A stretch of DNA of 43,643 bases from Clostridiaceae bacterium (GCA_904501895.1 CAJGCX010000001.1:1-43643); one strand, 5' to 3'. Shown: positions 8,262 through 15,826, counted from the stretch's first letter. Translations and numbers: made by a program. Notes: a model not told the origin generated them from the sequence alone.

Positions 8262-9158
8262 ATGAAAAAATCAAATATAAATTATCCACACCCAGTTTTA
8301 AGTGCAGCTAATGAAGATTACTTAAACTGTACCTTTGACATTGCTTTTGATAGTGACCCTGTTATACAAGGTGAGTTAGCCATAATTGAACTTTCGTATA
8401 ATCTTGAATGTGATGGGTTATCTAAAATGATTACTAATGGGGATGCAAAGGTGGTTGTATACCTTGAAAGTGTTGAAGCAGAGTATAGAAAAATTTTTGT
8501 TTTTCAGCCTGATTCAACTTCCTTGATAGTGAAGGAAAATAAAAATCTTTTTGGAAAGAACTTACAACTTAGATGTTACATAACTGCAGCTAAAGATATC
8601 TCCCCATTTTCCTTGTTAGAGCACAATAAGGGCTTGTTTGGGCCGATTCCTTTCAATGTGAAACGTGGAGATGTACTTGCTATATCAGAAAATTTTTATA
8701 ATATTCCTCTTGAAAATTATGACCCATTATCAGACAGACCATCAATTTTTTCTGTGAGAAGACAAACAGACAATCCTAAAGAAGAGATAATGGTAGATTT
8801 TGTCAGCCACGATAAAATTACCATTTTCCTTAATGATGATATTTTCGAAAAATATGATGAATTGTACCACGCTTCTGAAATTAGAATGTTTTTAGCATCT
8901 TTGTTTGCTGCACCAGTTTTGGTTGATGTTTTATCATATATTAAACACGCTGACCAAGATATGTTGGATTCGGTTTTAGATAAAAAATGGTATCAGGTGT
9001 TAAAATCACGTCTTTCAGAACTTGATATAGATTTATCTAAAGCAGATTCTATGACAACGGTTGCTAATATGGTTATTCCACATATTTTTAAGCAGAATAT
9101 TGAGCAATTTAAAGTCGTGTTTAAAGATTCATTACCGATGTCAGGAGATGAAGAATAA
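8262..9158 (+). CDS. Unknown partner protein of the GHKL ATPase
   Basis: I can give no function for this 298-residue protein. The first half (1-170) reads as beta-rich, starting with NYPHPVLSAANEDY, a pattern I recall from proteins next to GHKL ATPases in restriction-like operons. The second half has DFVSHDKITIFLND, then a helical segment (about 205-245) with ASEIRMFLASLFAAPVLVDVL, and an acidic C-terminus (GDEE). No nuclease, ATPase or zinc motif is visible. It starts 14 bases after the ATPase stop, and its own stop overlaps the next ATG (TAATG at 9156-9160), so translation of the two is coupled. A structural or scaffold subunit is the simplest guess. Confidence 0.75.
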   Translation: MKKSNINYPHPVLSAANEDYLNCTFDIAFDSDPVIQGELAIIELSYNLECDGLSKMITNGDAKVVVYLESVEAEYRKIFVFQPDSTSLIVKENKNLFGKNLQLRCYITAAKDISPFSLLEHNKGLFGPIPFNVKRGDVLAISENFYNIPLENYDPLSDRPSIFSVRRQTDNPKEEIMVDFVSHDKITIFLNDDIFEKYDELYHASEIRMFLASLFAAPVLVDVLSYIKHADQDMLDSVLDKKWYQVLKSRLSELDIDLSKADSMTTVANMVIPHIFKQNIEQFKVVFKDSLPMSGDEE

Positions 9159-9919
9159 TGAAAGTAAAATATTTTACAGAATCAGCTTATTTGGAATTAT
9201 TCGATTCAATATCAAATAATCAAAACTTCTATTGTGTAGATAAATGTGATTGGATTGCAAAAAAATTTAAAGATACAAAATATTGTAAAGAATCAAGAAT
9301 TGATATTTCTTTGCCGGTACTTGAAAAAGGAAAAGATAGTGACTACACCAATATAGTTATGGTGCACAGTGCTTTTAAAGATAGGATTACACCAAAGCAG
9401 GCGAGTAATCCATATCTATGGACTTATTTAAGTCATTGTGAATATTGGGATTATACTTTTAATAGATGGTCAAAAGGTGATATTTCAGTAGGTGCAATAA
9501 AGGAACGATTCTTTTGTGGCACTGAAGAAGGTAATAGAATAGGTTTATTGAGAAACTCGATAGCTCGTTTGTGGTGGTATGGTCACTTAACTTTCTGTGA
9601 AGATTCTCCACGTCCATATAAACTTACAAAATTAATGATGAGCAATTCGGACCTGTGTCAAAGCATTATGGAACGAAAGTTTTCTATGAATAAAGAAATC
9701 ACAATTGGTATCTTAAGTGCAATTCAGGAAATTAATGACGACCCGACTCAAAAAGACGTAGGAGCAGTGTCAAATGGCGACCACTATGAGTGGAGACCAC
9801 TGTGCAAATACATAAATCGTTATGGTGGAGTAGTATTACTTGACACACTGACACGTGATGATATTAAAGAATTATCATATGATTTTTTAATGAAATATAG
9901 AAAAAAATGGGGTATTTAA
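9158..9919 (+). CDS. DUF6339-like protein
   Basis: This 253-residue protein matches my memory of the DUF6339 family: an MKVKYFTESAYLELFDSI start, a WIAKKF and ESRID segment, a central WTYLSHCEYWDYTFNRW region and a basic helical part with RNSIARLWWYGHLTF. The richness in tryptophan, tyrosine and arginine around residues 85-155 suggests nucleic-acid or protein binding. No known catalytic motif is visible. It overlaps the previous gene's stop codon and is followed one base later by the nuclease-like gene, so its product is probably made in fixed ratio with theirs. The family name is less certain than the operon membership. Confidence 0.65.
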   Translation: MKVKYFTESAYLELFDSISNNQNFYCVDKCDWIAKKFKDTKYCKESRIDISLPVLEKGKDSDYTNIVMVHSAFKDRITPKQASNPYLWTYLSHCEYWDYTFNRWSKGDISVGAIKERFFCGTEEGNRIGLLRNSIARLWWYGHLTFCEDSPRPYKLTKLMMSNSDLCQSIMERKFSMNKEITIGILSAIQEINDDPTQKDVGAVSNGDHYEWRPLCKYINRYGGVVLLDTLTRDDIKELSYDFLMKYRKKWGI

Positions 9920-9920
9920 T

Positions 9921-10385
9921 ATGCCAAACACAAACTGGTCAAAACTTAATCATTTGCAATTAGGGAAATACGCAGAGTATTATGCTAAAATGGAGTTTGC
10001 ATCTTACGGGTTTGAAGTATACACTTCAGAAGTGGATGACCATGGTGTGGATTTTATTGTAAAATCACCTGATAAGAATGAATTTTGTGAGGTGCAAGTC
10101 AAGTCTGTGCGTAATTACGGCTATGTATTTATCGCAAAATCTAAAATGCCTGAACTTATAGACAATAGACTTGTATGCTACTTGCATTTTGTTGATGGTC
10201 AGTTGCCTGATGTTTTTGTAATTCCTGCAACAGCGTGGAAAACACCTAATGCAGTTTTGGTTGACAGAAAATATGATAAGCCCGGTCAAAAGAGTGCACC
10301 TGAATGGGGGATTAGCATTTCAAGAAAAAATTATTCATTGTTGGATGATTACAGAGCAGATGAGTATTTTCTAAAAAATAAATGA
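9921..10385 (+). CDS. DUF4365-like protein, PD-(D/E)XK nuclease fold
   Basis: The 154-residue protein fits the DUF4365 pattern of small restriction-endonuclease-like domains. An N-terminal helix carries a glutamate (GKYAEYYAKMEF, 15-26), followed by a beta strand, then DDHGVDFIVKS (about 38-48) with the metal-binding aspartate, then FCEVQVKSV (about 54-62), in which Q-V-K stands where ExK is usual, as in several members of the family. It covers only the nuclease core and has no DNA-recognition or helicase domain. In this operon it is the only evident nuclease, so it is the likely cleaving subunit if the cluster restricts DNA. It starts one base after the previous stop. Confidence 0.75.
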   Translation: MPNTNWSKLNHLQLGKYAEYYAKMEFASYGFEVYTSEVDDHGVDFIVKSPDKNEFCEVQVKSVRNYGYVFIAKSKMPELIDNRLVCYLHFVDGQLPDVFVIPATAWKTPNAVLVDRKYDKPGQKSAPEWGISISRKNYSLLDDYRADEYFLKNK

Positions 10386-10429
10386 AATTTGCAGGTAGTC
10401 AGTATAAGCTGTAAAAGAGAGGTTTATAA

Positions 10430-11470
10430 ATGAATTTATTAAATGTAACAGTTTTACATAAATTGTGGAAACAAGGAACTATAGTTAAAGTTGATAATGA
10501 AAATTTGTGGGTAAAGTTTAACAACAAACCTATAAACAGGAATACAGATACTATCATGTTCTCATACCCGTCTGCTTTTGTTACTGGCTTCTTGAAAATA
10601 GTTGATAACGATGAATTGCAACAAGAAATTATGGCAGATGCCATTAAAAAAGAAGAACTTAAAAAGAAACAAATGTCTCAACAAGTAGTTGTTGTACCAA
10701 AAAACAATCCTGTAAAAAAACAACCTAAAAAACATTATGAAAGAGAAAATATTGCATTTAAATGTAATTATTGTGATGGTGGTGCTTCTGCATCTCAGAT
10801 AGGATATGCAGGAGTGTGCAGCAAAGCTGTAATTAAATATAATATTACCGAAGCAAAACGCACATGGTGTTCAAGTGAGCAGTGTGAATGCAACAGGTTT
10901 TTAAACGGTGAGTTAACATACAATGATTTGTGTGAAATTCATGCATCTAATAAATTTTTATGTTATGAAAGCGGTATGTTTATAAATTGGAAAGCTTCTG
11001 CTGGAACTGATGTAAAGAATGGAAAAATGGACAGACCTCGCAAACTGAAAAAAGTTCAGAAAAATAGCTTATGTATTCTTACTACTGTGAAACCTGATGC
11101 TCTTGAAACAGAACGTATGATTTTTGGTGTTTTTCTTGTTGATGAATCCTATGAAGGAGATAATCAAGCTGAGGGATATGTAACAACAAAGTCCAAATAC
11201 AAATTGAAACTTACCCCTAAAGAGGCAAAAGAGATATTGTTTTGGAATTATCATAAAAACTCTAATGACCAAGGAACTGCGCGATGGAGTTCAGGTTTGT
11301 ACCGTTATATTAATGATGTTGTATCTGCTCAAATATTGCGCGATATAGCTACAATAAAGAAAAATAGCCACGATGAAGAATTGGCAAAAGAATTTTTTGA
11401 ATATTATTGCAAGGTTAATAATGTTGATATAGATTCATTACCACAAAACAATGGAGCGTTATTAATATAA
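10430..11470 (+). CDS. Cysteine-rich protein with N-terminal beta-barrel-like domain
   Basis: The 346-residue protein has no name I can defend. Residues 5-58 contain GTIVKVDNENLWVKFNN and a later MFSYPSAFVTGFL, the pattern of small SH3-like domains seen at the ends of some helicases and other DNA enzymes. A charged linker (61-105) follows. Residues 112-178 hold a cysteine cluster (C112, C115, C130, C147, C152, C154, C168, C178) that could bind one or two zinc ions. The C-terminal 150 residues are mixed alpha/beta with ARWSSGLYRYIND. AGAGAGG precedes the ATG, 44 bases after the DUF4365 gene, without a terminator between them, so it is probably the last operon gene. Nucleic-acid binding is inference. 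Confidence 0.65.
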   Translation: MNLLNVTVLHKLWKQGTIVKVDNENLWVKFNNKPINRNTDTIMFSYPSAFVTGFLKIVDNDELQQEIMADAIKKEELKKKQMSQQVVVVPKNNPVKKQPKKHYERENIAFKCNYCDGGASASQIGYAGVCSKAVIKYNITEAKRTWCSSEQCECNRFLNGELTYNDLCEIHASNKFLCYESGMFINWKASAGTDVKNGKMDRPRKLKKVQKNSLCILTTVKPDALETERMIFGVFLVDESYEGDNQAEGYVTTKSKYKLKLTPKEAKEILFWNYHKNSNDQGTARWSSGLYRYINDVVSAQILRDIATIKKNSHDEELAKEFFEYYCKVNNVDIDSLPQNNGALLI

Positions 11471-11502
11471 ACATTGTATAGAATGTTGTATGAGGTTATC
11501 AA

Positions 11503-11916
11503 ATGATTAAAGAAGTAATTCATGACCCGATTTTGTTGGCGATGAAATCGGAAAAGGCTACAATTGAAGATTTGCAGGTGGCACAGGATTTGCTTGACAC
11601 TCTCACTGCCAATGCTGATGGTTGTGTTGGTATGGCTGCCAACATGATTGGTATACATAAGCGCATCATCTGTTTTGATAATGATGGTACATATATGACA
11701 ATGTTTAACCCTGAAATTATTAAGAAGTCAGACCCTTATGAAACTGAAGAAGGATGTCTTTCATTGCTTGGTGGTCCCCGTAAGTGTAAGCGTTATAAGA
11801 ACATAAAAGTGCAGTGGCAGACAGCTGAATTCCAAACCAGAATTAAAACCTTCACTGGTTGGACAGCGCAAATCATTCAGCACGAAATCGACCATTGTGA
11901 TGGTATCTTAATTTGA
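11503..11916 (+). CDS. def: Peptide deformylase paralogue with altered motif 1
   Basis: This 137-residue protein has the metal ligands of peptide deformylase: Cys85 in EEGCLSL and the HEIDH motif (127-131). The fold should therefore bind Fe or Zn. Motif 1, normally GxGxAAxQxG, reads CVGMAANMIG (41-50), so the conserved glutamine is methionine and the preceding residue is asparagine. I have seen this variant in second deformylases of Firmicutes; activity may be reduced or directed to other substrates. GAGG lies before the ATG. The gene is followed 10 bases later by the DUF188 gene, and the last 27 bases of the two genes resemble each other. Confidence 0.88.
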   Translation: MIKEVIHDPILLAMKSEKATIEDLQVAQDLLDTLTANADGCVGMAANMIGIHKRIICFDNDGTYMTMFNPEIIKKSDPYETEEGCLSLLGGPRKCKRYKNIKVQWQTAEFQTRIKTFTGWTAQIIQHEIDHCDGILI

Positions 11917-11926
11917 TGGTGATGCT

Positions 11927-12376
11927 ATGAAAATTATAATTGATGCTGATGCGTGCCCGGTTGTGGATATTACCGTCAAGGTGGCTAAAGAGCGTGGGCT
12001 CGAGTGTATCATCGTTTGCGACAATACCCACACCATTGAAAGAGACGGTGCTACAACGATTGTTGTTGATAAGGGTGCAGATTCTGCCGACTGTCGTATT
12101 GCAAATATCACCACAAAGGGTGACGTGGTTGTCACACAGGATTATGGACTTGCTGCGTTGGTGCTTGGCAAAGGTGGTAAGGCACTTAATCAAAACGGAC
12201 TCATTTACACTGATAGCAATATAGAAAATCTCCTTTTCACCCGTCATATAGGCAAAAAGGAGCGTATGGCAGGTAATAGGACAAAGGGACCGAAAAAGAG
12301 AACATCACAAAACGATGCAGATTTTCTGAAGGCATTGTTAATATGTCTTGACAATTGTGATGGGATATTAATATGA
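11927..12376 (+). CDS. YaiI/YqxD family (DUF188) protein
   Basis: The 149-residue protein is a DUF188 member with a NYN/PIN-like nuclease fold. It shows MKIIIDADACPV with the acidic pair D6/D8, DKGADSADCRIA, VVTQDYGLAALVLGKG and the family signature RTKGPKKRT near residue 125. Function is not established; a metal-dependent RNase-type role is suspected from the fold. The tail is odd: the last residues, NCDGILI, match the last residues of the deformylase just upstream (HCDGILI), where they belong to the HEIDH region. The two 3' ends agree at 23 of 27 bases including the stop codon. Confidence 0.85.
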   Translation: MKIIIDADACPVVDITVKVAKERGLECIIVCDNTHTIERDGATTIVVDKGADSADCRIANITTKGDVVVTQDYGLAALVLGKGGKALNQNGLIYTDSNIENLLFTRHIGKKERMAGNRTKGPKKRTSQNDADFLKALLICLDNCDGILI

Positions 12377-12398
12377 GTACTGATAACAGTAGGGAACG

Positions 12399-13361
12399 GT
12401 GATAAGGATAATGGATATTTTGAGAAAAATAAAAGAGTCTTACATTTATGAAATCTTCAAAGACCAGAGTGGTATAATTATTTTTGCAGCAACAGTATTT
12501 GGTTCTTTTCTTGTGTTGGCAACACAAATAAGCGAGTATTTTTATCATTTGGGTCGTTTTAGTGAATATAATATACCAATAATCTTTATAGAGACAGAGC
12601 GCCCTTCGATTTATCATATAGTGACTGTGTTTGCATATGTTATGTGCTTTGTTGGTGGTATGACAACATTGATTTGTGCTAGAATGACATGCAGAACGGG
12701 CCTGCGGGTAGCCGAATTGCAACATGATTTAGATAACAATAAAAAACAATATTGGAAAAGAAAAAGCACAAATATAGTTGTGGCGCTTTTATTGGGAGCA
12801 TGTGTTATCGTTATTAATGCTTTAATAATAATACTTGCTACACCAAAATCTATACCAACAATGGTAATATTAAGTTTGTTTCTGTTTCTTTATCAGTGGT
12901 TTTATAGCGGTCTTATTATAAAGAGTATTGAAAAAAACAGTATTGAAGATGATATTGATATTGAAGATGAAAAGAAAATGATAGAAAAATTAGATGAATT
13001 ACCAGAAGAAGAGTTGAAAGAACGAACAGAACAAATAAAATTGAACAGTAAAAGTTTTATGTTTTTGTTCAAAATACTACCATTAGTTATTATTGTAGTT
13101 TTTTTATCCTTTTATTGTCTTGGAAACTATAATTCTGGAAAAAAGAGTGCAACGAGCATTGAAAATCCATATCAAATCTTAACTGTAGACAACGAAAAAT
13201 ATGTTGTATTAAGTAAGATGAACGATAATTATATATTAGCTAAAAGCATGGTGAATGATGAAAATGTTTTGAAAATTCGAAGGAATGAACAAATAGTTGT
13301 TCCAATAGAAAACGAAAAATATGAAGTTCAAATTTATGAAAAAGTAGTTTTAGAAGATTGA
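12399..13361 (+). CDS. Membrane protein of unknown function
   Basis: This 320-residue protein has four to five predicted membrane segments (about residues 24-43, 72-94, 125-150, 152-172 and 225-245). An acidic, helical cytoplasmic stretch (about 180-220, rich in D, E, K) sits between the last two, and a soluble C-terminal domain of about 70 residues follows. I do not recognise the family. The start is either GTG 12399 or ATG 12411; both have a partial ribosome binding site, and the ATG gives a more usual N-terminus (MDILRKIKESYIY). It stands alone, ended by a very strong terminator. No motif suggests a substrate. Confidence 0.65.
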   Translation: MIRIMDILRKIKESYIYEIFKDQSGIIIFAATVFGSFLVLATQISEYFYHLGRFSEYNIPIIFIETERPSIYHIVTVFAYVMCFVGGMTTLICARMTCRTGLRVAELQHDLDNNKKQYWKRKSTNIVVALLLGACVIVINALIIILATPKSIPTMVILSLFLFLYQWFYSGLIIKSIEKNSIEDDIDIEDEKKMIEKLDELPEEELKERTEQIKLNSKSFMFLFKILPLVIIVVFLSFYCLGNYNSGKKSATSIENPYQILTVDNEKYVVLSKMNDNYILAKSMVNDENVLKIRRNEQIVVPIENEKYEVQIYEKVVLED

Positions 13362-13410
13362 AAATAATTAGATTTTTTACAAGGTTAAATAGAAGAGTTT
13401 GAAAGAACAA

Positions 13411-13457
13411 AACACCTATGAGGTTAGATGAGTTTTCTAACTTCATAGGTGTTTTTT
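13411..13457. terminator. Long bidirectional terminator
   Basis: An 18-bp stem (13411-13428 with 13435-13452, one G-T wobble) with a 6-base loop is followed by seven T on the plus strand. It lies between the convergent membrane-protein gene and the XRE gene. Its arms (CCTATGAGGTTA / CTTCATAGG) recur in the hairpin at 14855-14889. Confidence 0.9.
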
Positions 13458-14542
13458 TATGAGAGCATAGCTATTATTTCTTTAAATTCTGCCATGTTTT
13501 TAAAGTCATCGGAGAATCCGTAATCATTCAGTATGCTATCTTTAAGATGCTTTGTTGCAACAAAATCTCTGTCATTGGTATACTTATCAAAAATGTACCC
13601 TTCAAATAAAGGAGAATGCATAGTGCTATATCTGTCTAGTGAATCAAATTTTATGGCAAGTTCTGCTGCTTTTTTTAGTTTAATTAGTGAGTTGTTGTAA
13701 TCGCCTTTGCGATAATAAAACAAAGAATTCACACCGTAACCAGAAAAAATCACAGCCTTCCACATAATACCATAGTTGCCATCATTGTAGATATAGTCTA
13801 GAGCCTTTATTATGTGTTCTTGTATTTCAATCTGATAGTCAACAGAAAAATAATCCGATTTGTAGTACCAACCTGACATCACATCAAAAAGTGCGTGTAT
13901 CAGAATTTCAAGTGTATGGTGCACTTCTTCTGCTGATTTGTTGAAATACTCATAAACAAAACAGTTAAACTCTCTGCCATCTCTTATAGAGGGTAGTTGC
14001 TTTATGACATTATCCACATCATCAAAGGTTACATCGCTACTTTTAAGTGATATCATTCGGAGAAGAAAAGAAATATAGTAGGTTTTAGCTTCAATGCGTA
14101 TTGCATCATTAGTACAGTTTTTCTGAATATTTTCATATATTGCTTTGACCTTTGAAACGTGCTCTGTAAATTCTTCATTATTGCTATTAAGAATTTTTCC
14201 GATATACCTTATCTGTACTCGAAAATCTGTGGGATATTTTTCTCTTAGTTTATCAAGAGTTTTCCATTTGCGGTCTACATCCCAGCGAAGACCGTCGTAT
14301 TCTTTCAGGAGAGCATCGAGTTCCTCTTCATCTTGAGCCTTGTTGATTCCCATAAGTTCATCAATACTAACTTTGAAAAAATCTGAAATAAGGGGAAGAA
14401 GAGTGATGTCGGGGTAACTTTCTCCACGTTCCCACTTGCTTATACTCTGAAAGGATACACCTAAAATTTGGGCGAGAGCCTCTTGTGTCAGGTCATTTGA
14501 CAACCTAAGACGCTTGATGTTTTCGCTAATATAAATAGTCAT
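13457..14542 (-). CDS. XRE-family transcriptional regulator with long C-terminal domain
   Basis: The 361-residue protein starts with an XRE helix-turn-helix (about residues 5-60) containing LTQEALAQILGVSFQSISKWERGESYPDI. The remaining 300 residues are helical and may form tetratricopeptide-like repeats (for instance GDYNNSLIKLKKAAELAIKF near 290), typical of regulators that bind peptides or other ligands. I chose ATG 14540-14542 since GAGGTGATT lies upstream and the HTH starts there; an upstream ATG at 14596 has no support. The -10 box (14580-14585) is followed by a perfect palindrome (14566-14577) that may be its own operator. No obvious target operon is adjacent. Confidence 0.85.
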   Translation of the reverse strand: MTIYISENIKRLRLSNDLTQEALAQILGVSFQSISKWERGESYPDITLLPLISDFFKVSIDELMGINKAQDEEELDALLKEYDGLRWDVDRKWKTLDKLREKYPTDFRVQIRYIGKILNSNNEEFTEHVSKVKAIYENIQKNCTNDAIRIEAKTYYISFLLRMISLKSSDVTFDDVDNVIKQLPSIRDGREFNCFVYEYFNKSAEEVHHTLEILIHALFDVMSGWYYKSDYFSVDYQIEIQEHIIKALDYIYNDGNYGIMWKAVIFSGYGVNSLFYYRKGDYNNSLIKLKKAAELAIKFDSLDRYSTMHSPLFEGYIFDKYTNDRDFVATKHLKDSILNDYGFSDDFKNMAEFKEIIAMLS

Positions 14543-14565
14543 TGTAATCACCTCGAAATTTAATG

Positions 14566-14577
14566 GTCTTGCAAGAC
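14566..14577. promoter_or_regulatory. 12-bp palindrome at the XRE start region, probable operator
   Basis: GTCTTGCAAGAC is a perfect palindrome about 25 bases upstream of the XRE start codon. It directly follows a minus-strand TATAAT (14580-14585), so it should cover the transcription start. XRE regulators commonly repress their own gene from such sites. Confidence 0.55.
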
Positions 14578-14684
14578 TGATTATATAATAACTCAAAGGT
14601 AGGGAAAACTCAATAACGCTTTTGTTGAGAATTTTTCAACTAACGGTAGAGAAATTTAAGTTCCCATAATTTTGTGGGAGTTAA

Positions 14685-14726
14685 GTCCGTTTTTGTGTAC
14701 ACCGTTTACGATTACTCGAAAATTTT
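14685..14726 (+). repeat. 42-bp dispersed repeat containing one GTTTACGATTAC iteron
   Basis: This stretch equals 19660-19701 in 41 of 42 positions. It contains a TCCGTTTTTGTGTACACC segment followed by GTTTACGATTAC and an AT-rich tail. It lies about 100 bases upstream of the XRE promoter. The copy at 19660 heads an array of four iterons. Confidence 0.8.
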
Positions 14727-14736
14727 AGAGTGTTGT

Positions 14737-14850
14737 ATGGATATGTACGGCATTGCAGAGGTTGAAGCTTTTGTGTCAGGGGCGAAATTGGGTGTAAAAA
14801 TCATTGTTGAAACTTACACAGATAGTTCACAAAATTTTAAAGAGATATAA
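14737..14850 (+). pseudogene. Remnant of a DUF6809-like gene (C-terminal 37 residues)
   Basis: A short frame of 37 codons reads MDMYGIAEVEAFVSGAKLG and continues to VETYTDSSQNFKEI before a TAA. The segment EAFVSGAKLGVKIIVE resembles the C-terminal FxxGxxLGxxxxxE pattern that I recall for DUF6809. There is no ribosome binding site and no N-terminal part. The 42-bp dispersed repeat ends 10 bases upstream, as if recombination removed the rest. The assignment is tentative; it could also be a chance frame. Confidence 0.4.
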
Positions 14851-14854
14851 AAAT

Positions 14855-14889
14855 ACGCCTATGAGGTTAAATACTAGCTTCATAGGCGT
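14855..14889. terminator. Hairpin, probable terminator of the GNAT gene
   Basis: ACGCCTATGAGGTT pairs with AGCTTCATAGGCGT (14 bp with wobbles). On the minus strand it is followed by ATTTTTATAT, so it could end the GNAT transcript; on the plus strand the T-run is missing. A second weaker hairpin lies at about 14953-14981. The arms resemble the terminator at 13411. Confidence 0.55.
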
Positions 14890-14996
14890 GAAATATTGTT
14901 GCAGATTTGTCGAAGAATTGAGTTCTATTCGATAATTTGAGAGTTGCTAAAACTGAGGCAGCACACCGAAATGCACTGCCCTTTGTTTTGTTCGTT

Positions 14997-15623
14997 TTAG
15001 AAAAGTTGTCCCGGAAGTTTTAGTTTTTCTTTAGGTGGGAATTGTTTGTCGAATTCTTCTGCTTCGTCTTCATCTACAAAGTATCCTTGTGGTGGAGTGT
15101 ACTCACCTGTGATACCATCAAGATAACCTTTTTTCAGTTCTTTGCAAAGGAAGAATGATGAGTCTGCACCTTCAGGTAAGCCGTGATAACGGATGCCGAA
15201 ATCAGATGCGAAGGTAAATCCGCTTTTGCCGTAAAAATTAATGTTACCTTCAAAACAGATTGCACCGAATCCCATTTCTGTTGCTTTTTCCAGAGAATAG
15301 TCAAGCAGAATTTTACCATAACCCTGACGTTTCAGTTCATTTGCAATACAGATAGGACCCATTGTCATGATTGGAATATACCTGCCATCATCGGCTTGGA
15401 TAACAGCATTCATAAACATATTTTGTCCTATGATTTTGCCGTCCTTTTCCATAACAAAGTCAAGTTCGGGAATGAATGCATCATCATTACGAAGTTGGTT
15501 GAGTACATAATGCTCAAGGCAACCGGGACGATACACATTCCAAAATGATTCCCTTACAAGATTTTCAACTTCTCTGTGTTCTTCTTTTCTTTCTGAACGG
15601 ATAATATAGTCATTTTTATTCAT
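14997..15623 (-). CDS. GNAT-family N-acetyltransferase
   Basis: The 208-residue protein has the GNAT fold: an N-terminal IIRSERKEEHREVENLVRESF, a beta-strand with MTMGPICIANELKRQGYGKIL (the acetyl-CoA pyrophosphate loop is RQGYGK, about 110-115), then CFEGNINFYGKSGFTFA. This pattern is close to YhbS-like acetyltransferases, which act on small amines or protein N-termini; the substrate is unknown. The C-terminal 50 residues are an acidic/proline-rich extension often seen in this subgroup. AGGAGG lies eight bases before the ATG. The transcript has a leader of about 170 bases with stable hairpins. Confidence 0.9.
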   Translation of the reverse strand: MNKNDYIIRSERKEEHREVENLVRESFWNVYRPGCLEHYVLNQLRNDDAFIPELDFVMEKDGKIIGQNMFMNAVIQADDGRYIPIMTMGPICIANELKRQGYGKILLDYSLEKATEMGFGAICFEGNINFYGKSGFTFASDFGIRYHGLPEGADSSFFLCKELKKGYLDGITGEYTPPQGYFVDEDEAEEFDKQFPPKEKLKLPGQLF

Positions 15624-15654
15624 TGTTTTTCCTCCTGAAAATTGTTGACTTCAA

Positions 15655-15790
15655 TATTGGGAGGTTGGTGTGATTGTATTGCCAAACCTCCCGGTTAAAC
15701 TACAATCTCCAATGATTTGATTGTCTTTCTCAAAAAGCAATCTCCTTTAAAATAATATTTATAATCAAGCCTTTCGGCAGGATTAACTCA
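15655..15790 (-). promoter_or_regulatory. Structured mRNA leader of the GNAT gene, class unknown
   Basis: Between the promoter and the start codon are a GCC-GAAA-GGC mini-hairpin (about 15768-15777), two GGAGATTG words and a strong hairpin made by GGGAGGTTTGG and CCAACCTCCC (15659-15692). No T-box, SAM or other riboswitch signature that I know is present, and the last stem is not followed by a T-run. It may be regulatory or just stabilising. Confidence 0.35.
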
Positions 15791-15798
15791 ATAAACTA

Positions 15799-15826
15799 AT
15801 TATACCACTCACAAAACAAAAAGCAA
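15799..15826 (-). promoter_or_regulatory. Promoter of the GNAT gene
   Basis: On the minus strand TTGCTT (15821-15826) and TATAAT (15799-15804) are 16 bases apart. The -35 box is the end of the terminator stem of the upstream XRE gene, so the two signals overlap. Confidence 0.65.
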
